17,400 nt of DNA from Armatimonadota bacterium (GTDB lineage: Bacteria; Armatimonadota; Armatimonadia; Armatimonadales; Armatimonadaceae). The first letter of the stretch is position 1. Each line of letters opens with the position of its first letter. The position numbers were made by a program, and so were the translations under genes. The notes beneath the pieces were generated by a model. That model searched no databases and had not been told where the DNA came from. It saw nothing but the letters and a program-made list of their open reading frames with translations. The DNA is taken from positions 1 to 17,400 of the forward strand of contig JAURHZ010000014.1 of assembly GCA_030833025.1 (NCBI GenBank), given 5' to 3'. This document shows, in pieces, positions 1 to 7,375 of the stretch.

Positions 1-432
1 CGGGAAATCAAGCAGACAAAGATCGAAATCATTCCGATGATTGACACGATGTTTTTTCTGTTGGTCTTCTTTATCCTGGCATCGCTCAATGTAATCGATA
101 TGAAGGGAAGCCGAGTTGACCTTCCGGATAGTGTCAACCAGGATTCTCAGGCGCGTGCCAAGATTACGATCACCATCACGAGGGATCAAAAGGTCTCTGT
201 CAATCAGGGGAAAGTTATCGGACAGGGCGGTTCACTCGGATCTGAGCTTCTGTCTGCACTGACATCGGATTCGGCTACCGGAGCAATCACAGTTCGCCCT
301 GAAGATGCAATTGTTGTCATTAATGCGGACAGTAAGGCACCTTATTCGATCATCCGAAAAGTGGTCGATCAGGCTCGGCAAGTTCGCTTCCGTAAGTTCT
401 CGATTGCAACAGATCCCAAGCTCGGATTTTGA
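1..432 (+). CDS. exbD: ExbD/TolR-type biopolymer transport protein, 5' end cut by the window
   Basis: The reading frame is open from base 1, and the ATG at 37 lies inside the family's conserved I-P-M-I-D-T-M motif, so it is not the start. The true start is a few codons upstream of the window. The 143 visible residues are close to a full ExbD (about 140). An aspartate followed by a hydrophobic stretch (visible residues 15-33) corresponds to the single transmembrane helix with the proton-carrying Asp known in ExbD/TolR. The remainder is a periplasmic domain. In this family ExbD works with ExbB to pass proton-motive force to TonB. The next gene, 17 bases downstream on the same strand, is TonB-like, which supports ExbD over TolR. 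An exbB gene would be expected just upstream, outside the window. Confidence 0.9.
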   Translation, partial: REIKQTKIEIIPMIDTMFFLLVFFILASLNVIDMKGSRVDLPDSVNQDSQARAKITITITRDQKVSVNQGKVIGQGGSLGSELLSALTSDSATGAITVRPEDAIVVINADSKAPYSIIRKVVDQARQVRFRKFSIATDPKLGF

Positions 433-449
433 ACGGAGACAGGTAAATC

Positions 450-2204
450 ATGGGTATCTTCAAATCACAGGAGATTCGCGCCGCTGGTGCGATCGATCAC
501 CTAATCCGACTCCCAGAGGATGATGTTGCATCACGTTTAAAATCGGCGATTGTTGTCGCGCTGGTTGCAAATGCCGCAGTCTTTACCGTTGCATTCTTTG
601 CATCCGTTTTGCATAAGGCCGATGCGCCTCCTCCGATTCAAATTGAGTTTCTTGATAAGGCATTTGATGACCTTCCCCGCATCATGAAGCTCAAGCCCGT
701 TGTTGAGCGCCCTAAGAACATCCCGTTGATTCGTCGCAAGCCTGTGCTTTGGCCAAAAATTAAGCCGAAGCCACTTGAGCGGACGATTGTGGTAAACAAA
801 CCAAAGCCTTTACCTTTGTCTAAGCCTATCGAAAAGCCGAGACCGCGACCGACTGCGGTGGCTGAAAAAGCAAATGAAGCGCCTGTAAAGCCTAATGTAA
901 CGGCTCCGTCGCCTGCGGTCAGCACACCGCGCCCAACCAACGTTACGAGTAATAGTGACACGACGGCGCGCGTGAACACCAACCGAGCCATCGCTGCTGG
1001 AGCTACACCGGAAGGACCAGGTGTAACTGGGCCAAACTTCCGCCGGAACACCCCGCGGACATCCGGGCAGCTTGCTGCATCCGATTCAGCGCCAAGTGTC
1101 AGCGCTGCAACCGAGCGCGACTACGCTGCTTTGCCAACAGCGGCACCGACGGCCCCGATGAGTTCAACTCCTACGGCGAGCCGTGCTGGGGCTGGCGTGT
1201 CGATGGGAACTGTTGGCACGGCTGAGAGCCGACGCTCAACGGGCGTCGGAATTAGCGGGGATGCTGTACGTGTTGATGCAATATCAACACCGACCTACAT
1301 CGGCCGTAAAGGTCCCGCGCTTGGGTCCACAGCCATCATCACAGACCGGCCGACAATCCTGACGGCCGCGATGGAAGAGACCGGGACGGCAAACTCCGGA
1401 CTTGCAACCATCCAAGGGGCAATGGGAACTGTTGCCAAGTCCGTCGCCATCAGCAAAACGGTTGTTTCGGGATCAGGTACTGGTACTGCATCATCTGGCT
1501 CTGGCGGACGGAACTTGGCTGTGTCCGACACGGTCAACACATCAGTTACTGGAGTTGCATCGTCAGGTACATCGCGTGGGCCACGCCTTGGAAACAGTGC
1601 TATCGCAACAGCTGTAGGGGCTAACCGCCCAGGTGCGGCTGCCGAAGGCGATGGTGGTGCTGGGCCGATCGGTGGAAACGACAATATCGGTGCGTTGGCC
1701 ACAGCAAGTACACGTGCTGCCGGTGGAGGCTCTGGTCCAGTCGGAGCTGGCAGTGGCTCAGCACGCCTTGGTGGTGGAAGCGGAGGCGGGAATGTCCGTG
1801 CAACGGCATCCACAAGTGATGCGAGAATCACGGCAAACCCTGACAAAGTGACGAGCGATAGTGAGCGAAAACCGATTACGGTCAACACCACCAATATCGC
1901 GAAATCGCAGGGAGCCGGTGGTTCCGCAGCGACGCGGAATGAGGATGCAAGAGCTACCTTCAAACCCGATGTCGAGCTTTCGACCGACCTCAAGCGTCGA
2001 CAGTTCAAGGCGCGCGTTCTGGTAGAAGTTGAAGTTTCGGCATCTGGGGACAGCACGACAACACTCATCGGCGGTTCAGGAGACAGTGAAGTCGACAAGG
2101 CAGTTCTGTCCACACTCCGTCGCTGGAAGTGGGTTCCTGGCTACCGTGATGGCAAGGAAGTCACGACAAAACAGAAGTTCGAGTACATCATCCGAATCAA
2201 CTAA
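450..2204 (+). CDS. TonB-like energy transducer with very long Gly/Ser/Thr-rich linker
   Basis: The 584-residue protein has the order expected of TonB: a short cytoplasmic N-terminus, one transmembrane helix (about residues 33-54), a Pro/Lys-rich segment (about 56-150), a long low-complexity region rich in Gly, Ser, Ala and Thr (about 155-490), and a C-terminal TonB domain (about 505-584) containing VDKAVLSTLRRWKWVPGYRDG. TonB carries energy from the ExbB/ExbD complex across the periplasm to outer-membrane receptors. Classical TonB proteins are about 240 residues, so the linker here is greatly enlarged. The ATG has a purine-rich stretch (GGAG at 435-438, AGG at 441-443) ahead of it. It follows the exbD-like gene by 17 bases, so the two are probably cotranscribed. 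The exact partner receptors are unknown. A TolA-like role is less likely given the C-terminal motif. Confidence 0.82.
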   Translation: MGIFKSQEIRAAGAIDHLIRLPEDDVASRLKSAIVVALVANAAVFTVAFFASVLHKADAPPPIQIEFLDKAFDDLPRIMKLKPVVERPKNIPLIRRKPVLWPKIKPKPLERTIVVNKPKPLPLSKPIEKPRPRPTAVAEKANEAPVKPNVTAPSPAVSTPRPTNVTSNSDTTARVNTNRAIAAGATPEGPGVTGPNFRRNTPRTSGQLAASDSAPSVSAATERDYAALPTAAPTAPMSSTPTASRAGAGVSMGTVGTAESRRSTGVGISGDAVRVDAISTPTYIGRKGPALGSTAIITDRPTILTAAMEETGTANSGLATIQGAMGTVAKSVAISKTVVSGSGTGTASSGSGGRNLAVSDTVNTSVTGVASSGTSRGPRLGNSAIATAVGANRPGAAAEGDGGAGPIGGNDNIGALATASTRAAGGGSGPVGAGSGSARLGGGSGGGNVRATASTSDARITANPDKVTSDSERKPITVNTTNIAKSQGAGGSAATRNEDARATFKPDVELSTDLKRRQFKARVLVEVEVSASGDSTTTLIGGSGDSEVDKAVLSTLRRWKWVPGYRDGKEVTTKQKFEYIIRIN

Positions 2205-2233
2205 GTACCCGACGACAACATTTGGTCTCGTAC

Positions 2234-2275
2234 AAAACGTGTGGACACAGCAAGCTGTCCACACGTTTTTCTTTG
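2234..2275 (+). terminator. Rho-independent terminator of the exbD-tonB unit
   Basis: A perfect 14-bp inverted repeat (arms 2234-2247 and 2256-2269, 8-base loop) is followed directly by T-rich sequence. It starts 29 bases after the tonB-like stop codon. The A-run at its left edge means it could also work on the minus strand, but no minus-strand gene ends here. Confidence 0.92.
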
Positions 2276-2286
2276 CCAGATGTAGA

Positions 2287-2350
2287 CGATGGTGAACACT
2301 AAAGATGTCAGACTGCGTGTTGAAAAACAGGCGTCTATACGTCACCATCG
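2287..2350. repeat. Intergenic inverted repeat upstream of the metalloprotease gene
   Basis: Nine-base arms CGATGGTGA (2287-2295) and TCACCATCG (2342-2350) are exact reverse complements with 46 bases between them. A second, overlapping pair, TAGACG (2283-2288) and CGTCTA (2332-2337), would form an alternative stem. Apart from this and the terminator at 2234, I see no gene in 2205-2495. Its role is unknown: it could be an RNA stem in a leader of the protease gene or chance. Confidence 0.45.
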
Positions 2351-2495
2351 AGAATGTTTATTTTGTACAACGTCAGTATTTTGCCGCGATATCTTGAGTT
2401 GAAATCTGTTTGCTTTGTTTCTACGCGATGCCCGGCAGGCGATGAATAAGGTAATGTGCTAACACGCTCTTAATCGACAAAGGAATTGTCCAAAC

Positions 2496-5400
2496 ATGGC
2501 TGGTTGCCACTCGCTAACATCCACCAACCTTCTCCGCTCACTTGGAGTCGCCGCTATCATCATCCCCGTGATTGCTGGCCAACGCACGCACAGCCAGCAG
2601 GTTGCTGCGCCATCCAGTGCGCCGATGCCACAAAATCCGGCAGCTGCAGATTCTGCACCGCTACTCCTCAAGGCAACCGTAGGTGCAGAAAAGCGTCTGC
2701 AGAGTAATGGGCAAATGGTCGCTATGGTGCAAGGCCGGAGCATCACGCTTGAGTTTGACCAAATCGATAAAACTCGCATCACCAAAGTTGACAAGGATGG
2801 CAAGGTTACTGTTGAGAACACCGTCGAATCGAGTCAAGCCAAGGTTGGAGGTCAGGCAATCCCTGATGATGCGCCGAGCAAGGACATCGATACGATTACG
2901 TACGATACGGACAATAGTCTTGTGTCCTATCAGTCATCTGATAATGATCAGGATTCTCTGAAGAGGTCCGTCCGGCTGTTCAGTGCCACACAGCCATTGT
3001 TTGCAAATGTTCCTACCAAGGTCGGCACTCAGTGGAGCAGGACGCTCAAAGCGGATGCCATCCCCGGTATGCGAGATGCCAAAGTAGACATGCTTGTCAT
3101 GGCTCTTGAGACGAAGCAGGGAGTTCCTTGTATCCGTTTAGGTGTTCGATTTTTGGAAACATCCGGGCCCACTCCGCTGCAATCAGAAGGCGTCGTCTGG
3201 ATTGAGCGAAGCAGTGGTGACAAGGTTGCCGCTGAGTGGATGATTCGTAACTTGCCACTTGGAGATGACACAGAGCTTGTCAGTGGCCGGGTCGTCGAAA
3301 CACGCATTTCAGGTGGAATCCTTACCCAGCAAACGGCCGCGGCCGCTCAGGATAATGGCAAGCCATCCACAACGCCGACCCTACCAGTTACTGCTGGGCC
3401 GCCAAAGCCGGATGTGAAGAAAATCGATGACATCGTCAAGGACTTTGAGAAGCTCCCTGGCCTTATGACGATGTACCGGAAGAAGGATGCACTATCTGGG
3501 CGTGAGACAATTTACCTTGAGATTCCAGATGACCAGCTAAGCAAATGGCTGCTCCTACAAGCGACTGCGAGCACGGGTACAAGTGGCTATGTAGAGCTGG
3601 GTGAGCCAATCGGTGATTTTGCCTTTCAGTTCCAAAAGCTGCCCGATGACCGTCTTGCGATGACTGTTCCAAACTGGACGCATATCGCACCCGGCGATGC
3701 ATTAACAGAGAAGAATGTGCGCGCGGTTTACCCCGATGCGATTATTCAGGCCTATCGTGTCGAGGCAAAGCAACCAGAGCGCAAGTCGCAGCTTATTGAC
3801 ATTTCCGAGCTTTTCAAAGGTGACCTCCTTGGGGTCTCAGCACCGTTTGCTCCGCCACCGATTCCTGGTCTGATGGGTGGGCCTCAGGGCGGTGCGATGG
3901 GACTTGACCGTGACAAAACCTTTATGCTCAGTCTAAAGGGCCTGCCGGAAAACATCGTCGCCGTCACGCAGTACCACTTTGTACGCGGGCAGAACCGGCC
4001 GGTTGTTGGGCAGTCATTGGTCGACTCGCGGAGTGCGAGCTATAAGGTGATGTACAACCTTTCGGCGCTGCCGGTTGGCAATGGCTATAAGCCACGCCTT
4101 GCCGATCCACGCATCGGATACTTTACGAATGAGCCTTACGCCACCCCAAGCCCCATGGACTTCACCCGTGAGGACAAAGAAGACCTGACGGTTCGGTACA
4201 TTCACCGCTTCGATGTGCGTAAAAAGAATCCGGATGCCAAGGTTTCCGAGCCAGTCAAGCCACTTGTTTTCTGGCTGGACAGCGGGATACCGGTTGAGTG
4301 GCGCGATTCTATCCGTGATGGCATTTTGGAGTGGAATAAGGCATTTGTTGCGATTGGCTTACAGAATGTCGTTCAAGTAAAGCAACTACCGGATGTCATC
4401 CCAGCCGATGCGAAGGACATGCCACTTGATACCGGGGATGCACGCTTCAATATCGTGCGCTGGGTCACCGATGACTCCCTTGAGAATGCGCATGCGGTTG
4501 CCCATGCGCGTTTCAACCCGCTGACTGGGCAGGTGCTGAGCGGCTCTATTAACATCACAAGCTCCTTTGTCCGCATCACCCAGCTCGAGAAAATGCTATC
4601 GGTCGACCCAGCAGCGGCATTTGCCCGTGTTGCTGAGAGTGTTCCGTTCGCCGATATGCTTGGTAGCAGCAAGGAATCGCTCCGATGTCGCCTCGCTGAG
4701 CACGGCCGCGTGAATGCATGGCTTGGTTTGCAGGCACTCGAGGGCGGAGCCAATCGTGGTCCACTGTCGAATCGCGAGTATGTCCGCCAGTTCCTACGTG
4801 AGGCGATTGCGCACGAAACTGGTCACTTGCTTGGACTGCGGCACAACTTTGCAGCATCTAGCCAGTACACCCTTGGCCAGCTTGGTAACTCGACATTTGT
4901 CAACACCAAGGGGACAACCGCAAGTGTGATGGACTACACACCGTTCAATATTATGGCTCTGGAGGACAAGGATGTTCCGTTCTTCTCTCCGGTGATTGGT
5001 CCATATGATTATTGGGCGATTCAGTACGGCTATACAGATTCCAAGGGGATTAAGGATCCAGTGGATGAGGTTGCCATCCTGAATCAGATCGCGCGTAAAT
5101 CTGGGCAGCCCGGGTATCGCTACCAAGGGGATGAAGCAGCGGATGGCTTTGACCCAACGGTCACGCGGTTTGACCTTAGCTCAGACCCGCTTGCATATTG
5201 GACTAAGTCGCTTGAGATGAACGAGAAGCTTCTCGCTGCACTTCCTGGCCGGCTTCCAAAGTACGGGCGTAGCTATGTTGAATTCACACGGTCCTTTGGG
5301 ATGATTGTGAATCAGATTGGCCAAGCGACGGCGCAAGTTTCACGGTTTGTTGGTGCACAAACAGTTAATCGATCTTTCAAGGGGGATGTCAATGCGCCGG

Positions 5401-6050
5401 CACCACTACGGCCGGTTCCAGCGAGCGTTCAGAAGAAGGCTATCGCGACTTTGCATGACTTCCTCTTTGGCCCCTTTGCATTGCCAATCCCGGCGGCTGC
5501 TTTGGATAAGCTCCAGACCCGCCTCGATACCTTTCCAGCGACTCCCGGTGAGTACCCGATTGCAGACTCATTGAGTAACGTGCAAAAGATGGGCCTTCGG
5601 AGACTGTACTCCCCGCAGATTCTGTCGCGCGTTGTCAACAATGCCTATAAAGATGAAGCACGCAAGCAGCCGGTGCTAGATTTGGCTACGTATTCCGAGC
5701 TGGTGGGGATGCCGCTTTGGAGCGAAGTGTTCTACGGTTGGTCAGCTACGGCGGCGCGTCGGCAGCTACAACGTCTCCACGTTGAGACGCTTAGCAACTT
5801 TGTCCTAAATGGTGGTGGGCCGGATGAAATGCGGATGGTCGCAAGCATCCAACTACAGAGCCTCCGTGCAAAGCTCGGCAAGGTCAATACAGCCAAAATG
5901 GACCGGATGACGAAGTATCACATCACAGATACGGTTCAGCGAATAACGCGGACACTCGATGCTAAGGTGACGATTTCGAGTGGCGGCGGCGGGGGCGGCT
6001 TGCCACCGGGTCTTCTTCAATCCTTGATGGGTGGGAAGGTTCTGCCTTAG
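2496..6050 (+). CDS. Large secreted zinc metalloprotease, DUF5117/DUF4953 type, metzincin-like
   Basis: The protein has 1184 residues. The catalytic motif HETGHLLGLRH (H773, E774, H777, G780, H783) fits HExxHxxGxxH, and SVMDY at 810-814 fits the Met-turn that follows it in metzincins. From about residue 310 the sequence resembles the DUF5118-DUF5117-DUF4953 zinc protease family, beginning with a segment containing VKDFEKLPGLMTMYRKK and LEIPDDQL. Residues about 45-290 form an extra N-terminal region, apparently beta-rich, that I cannot name. The N-terminus has a hydrophobic stretch (about 16-28) before a polar region, so export is likely. The C-terminus ends in a Gly-rich tail. The start is chosen because AAAGGAA (2479-2485) lies 10 bases before the ATG. 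The substrate is unknown. Terminators on both sides suggest a single-gene unit. Confidence 0.88.
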   Translation: MAGCHSLTSTNLLRSLGVAAIIIPVIAGQRTHSQQVAAPSSAPMPQNPAAADSAPLLLKATVGAEKRLQSNGQMVAMVQGRSITLEFDQIDKTRITKVDKDGKVTVENTVESSQAKVGGQAIPDDAPSKDIDTITYDTDNSLVSYQSSDNDQDSLKRSVRLFSATQPLFANVPTKVGTQWSRTLKADAIPGMRDAKVDMLVMALETKQGVPCIRLGVRFLETSGPTPLQSEGVVWIERSSGDKVAAEWMIRNLPLGDDTELVSGRVVETRISGGILTQQTAAAAQDNGKPSTTPTLPVTAGPPKPDVKKIDDIVKDFEKLPGLMTMYRKKDALSGRETIYLEIPDDQLSKWLLLQATASTGTSGYVELGEPIGDFAFQFQKLPDDRLAMTVPNWTHIAPGDALTEKNVRAVYPDAIIQAYRVEAKQPERKSQLIDISELFKGDLLGVSAPFAPPPIPGLMGGPQGGAMGLDRDKTFMLSLKGLPENIVAVTQYHFVRGQNRPVVGQSLVDSRSASYKVMYNLSALPVGNGYKPRLADPRIGYFTNEPYATPSPMDFTREDKEDLTVRYIHRFDVRKKNPDAKVSEPVKPLVFWLDSGIPVEWRDSIRDGILEWNKAFVAIGLQNVVQVKQLPDVIPADAKDMPLDTGDARFNIVRWVTDDSLENAHAVAHARFNPLTGQVLSGSINITSSFVRITQLEKMLSVDPAAAFARVAESVPFADMLGSSKESLRCRLAEHGRVNAWLGLQALEGGANRGPLSNREYVRQFLREAIAHETGHLLGLRHNFAASSQYTLGQLGNSTFVNTKGTTASVMDYTPFNIMALEDKDVPFFSPVIGPYDYWAIQYGYTDSKGIKDPVDEVAILNQIARKSGQPGYRYQGDEAADGFDPTVTRFDLSSDPLAYWTKSLEMNEKLLAALPGRLPKYGRSYVEFTRSFGMIVNQIGQATAQVSRFVGAQTVNRSFKGDVNAPAPLRPVPASVQKKAIATLHDFLFGPFALPIPAAALDKLQTRLDTFPATPGEYPIADSLSNVQKMGLRRLYSPQILSRVVNNAYKDEARKQPVLDLATYSELVGMPLWSEVFYGWSATAARRQLQRLHVETLSNFVLNGGGPDEMRMVASIQLQSLRAKLGKVNTAKMDRMTKYHITDTVQRITRTLDAKVTISSGGGGGGLPPGLLQSLMGGKVLP

Positions 6051-6077
6051 GTCCGCTTACTGGTGAACACACTTGGT

Positions 6078-6127
6078 GGAGCAGAGTCCTGTCATAGCGT
6101 TGACAGGATGCTCTGCTCCTTTTCTTT
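6078..6127 (+). terminator. Rho-independent terminator after the metalloprotease, overlapping the convergent gene's 3' end
   Basis: Arms 6078-6094 and 6101-6119 pair over 17 bp with a 2-base bulge (6109-6110), and TTTTCTTTT follows. It begins 27 bases after the protease stop. The right arm encodes the last codons of the minus-strand reductase, whose stop codon is at 6092-6094, so the hairpin serves the + strand and lies partly inside the opposing gene. The minus strand has no good T-run after it. Confidence 0.85.
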
Positions 6128-7066
6128 TGTCAATGTGCGGACCCACTTGATTTCTCGAGTGTCGGTTTCAAGCCATGCGCGCGTCGCCGTAACCGTGTCA
6201 CGCAGCGGACGCGAAAAAAGCCCAATCGCTGTAGACTTCTGCGTATCCGTGCTGCCATCGGTGCCGGAAAGCCCGGGGATCCATAGGGGGAGCTCGCTCC
6301 ACGGCTGGATACCCTTCTCTGTCAGGACATCGCCAGGAACATAGACAACCTTGCTCTCTACCGTACTGCTTGTCTGAATTGTGCTGATCAAGGTTTGGAG
6401 CGTCACGACTGGGCCATCTGCGTTGAAAGTCCCGTGCACCCGATTACTGGTCAGTAGTAGTACAAAGTCTGCTAGGTCACGGACATCGATGAACTGGGCT
6501 GGATAGTCTGGACCCTCTGGCGCGATGACATCCCCACCTTCATCAATGCGTCGGACCCAATAAGCAAACCGGTCACTGACATCATGTGGGCCAACAATCA
6601 GCCCGGGCCGCACGATGATGTGCTCCTCTGGATGCGATATCCGGACCATGTCCTCACACCGTGCTTTGAGTCCTCCGTACGTCTCGCCCGTTACCGGTGC
6701 GTTTTCATCCGGGCACGGGTGGACTTCAGATGTTTCAGCCGTCGAATGCTCTGGCCAGCCTACATAGACACTTACGGTTGAGATAAAGCAGTAGGGGATG
6801 CCGGCTTCGGCTGCGGCTCTTGACGAAAGCTGGACCACTCCAGGCGAATACCCGCAGGTATCGATGATGATATCTGGAGCTGAGTCGATGAGGGATTTCA
6901 ACGCATCCGGGTCGCTGCGGTCACCGGTAATGGTTGGGATGTCTGTAAACGCAGCTGGGTTGGATTTCCCGCGATTGAGATGGATGACGGTGTGCCCGGC
7001 AGCCAAGGCGGCATCTGTGATTGCGCGGCCAAGAAATATGGTGCCGCCGATGAGTGCGATTTTCAA
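6092..7066 (-). CDS. NAD(P)-dependent epimerase/reductase, extended SDR family
   Basis: With the TTG at 7066 as start, the protein is 324 residues and begins MKIALIGGTIFLGR, the GGTxFLG form of the nucleotide-binding glycine motif used by extended short-chain dehydrogenases. Y130 and K134 in TYGGLKARCE give the catalytic YxxxK, with FISTVSVY just before it supplying the serine/threonine. The TTG is preferred because GGAA (minus strand, 7079-7076) lies 9 bases before it and the glycine motif then starts where the family normally starts. An in-frame ATG at 7105 would add 13 residues with no ribosome binding site, and one at 7159 would intrude into the T-box leader of the divergent valS. The substrate is probably a nucleotide sugar or similar but is not determinable. 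It is a single gene, convergent with the protease. Confidence 0.82.
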   Translation of the reverse strand: MKIALIGGTIFLGRAITDAALAAGHTVIHLNRGKSNPAAFTDIPTITGDRSDPDALKSLIDSAPDIIIDTCGYSPGVVQLSSRAAAEAGIPYCFISTVSVYVGWPEHSTAETSEVHPCPDENAPVTGETYGGLKARCEDMVRISHPEEHIIVRPGLIVGPHDVSDRFAYWVRRIDEGGDVIAPEGPDYPAQFIDVRDLADFVLLLTSNRVHGTFNADGPVVTLQTLISTIQTSSTVESKVVYVPGDVLTEKGIQPWSELPLWIPGLSGTDGSTDTQKSTAIGLFSRPLRDTVTATRAWLETDTREIKWVRTLTKEKEQSILSTL

Positions 7067-7124
7067 TGGGAAGATTTCCGGTTCGTTTACGTGATGCGAT
7101 AGCATACAGGCTGAAGCGATTACG

Positions 7125-7350
7125 CAGCGTAGAACCGGAAGAGTACACGGATGCGCCACTGTCAGAGAGCCGGGTCTTGGCTGTGAGCCCGGTGAGTGGA
7201 TGCCGTGGAATGTCGCCGGGGAGCTGACCGCGAATGAAGTGCAGGTGGAGATAATCCAGCTGAATCAGGGTGGTACCGCGCAGTTTTAACCCTGCGTCCC
7301 TGAGGTGGAGGCCGTTGGCTTCCCCTCATTGGACGTGGGGTTTTTGTTTG
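7125..7350 (+). promoter_or_regulatory. T-box riboswitch (tRNA-Val sensing, specifier GUC) in the valS leader
   Basis: All main T-box elements can be traced. Stem I: CAGC 7125-7128 with GCTG 7223-7226, CCGG 7135-7138 with CCGG 7216-7219, CACGG 7146-7150 with CCGTG 7203-7207, CCACT 7156-7160 with AGTGG 7195-7199, CCGGG 7170-7174 with CCCGG 7188-7192. The specifier loop has AGTA (7142-7145) facing GAA (7208-7210), then GUC at 7212-7214, a valine codon ending in C as is usual. The AG-bulge AGAGAG is at 7164-7169. The T-box AGGGTGGTACCGCG is at 7267-7280, and its TGGT can pair with the ACCA end of tRNA-Val. The antiterminator pairs TCAGGG 7265-7270 with CCCTGA 7298-7303 and GCGCAG 7278-7283 with CTGCGT 7292-7297. 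Established mechanism: uncharged tRNA stabilises the antiterminator and transcription reads into valS. Confidence 0.95.
7288..7350 (+). terminator. Regulated terminator of the valS T-box leader
   Basis: A long imperfect stem is competed by the antiterminator: AACCC 7288-7292 with GGGTT 7338-7342, CGTCC 7295-7299 with GGACG 7331-7335, TGAGG 7301-7305 with CCTCA 7324-7328, and GGAGGCC 7307-7313 with GGCTTCC 7317-7323 (one G-U pair), closed by a 3-base loop. A T-rich run (7341-7349) follows. Bases 7292-7303 are needed by both structures, so the two are mutually exclusive. Confidence 0.88.
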
Positions 7351-7375
7351 TCTGGATATACAAGAGGTGTTAGAG

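Noticed and set aside
638..1051. 137-codon open frame on the minus strand
   Set aside because: It lies wholly inside the tonB-like gene with no family resemblance; it is a shadow of the Pro/Lys-rich segment.
1295..2113. 272-codon open frame on the minus strand
   Set aside because: It lies opposite the low-complexity part of the tonB-like gene. Its Pro/Ala/Val-rich composition mirrors the Gly/Ser-rich codons on the other strand, and it has no recognisable domain.
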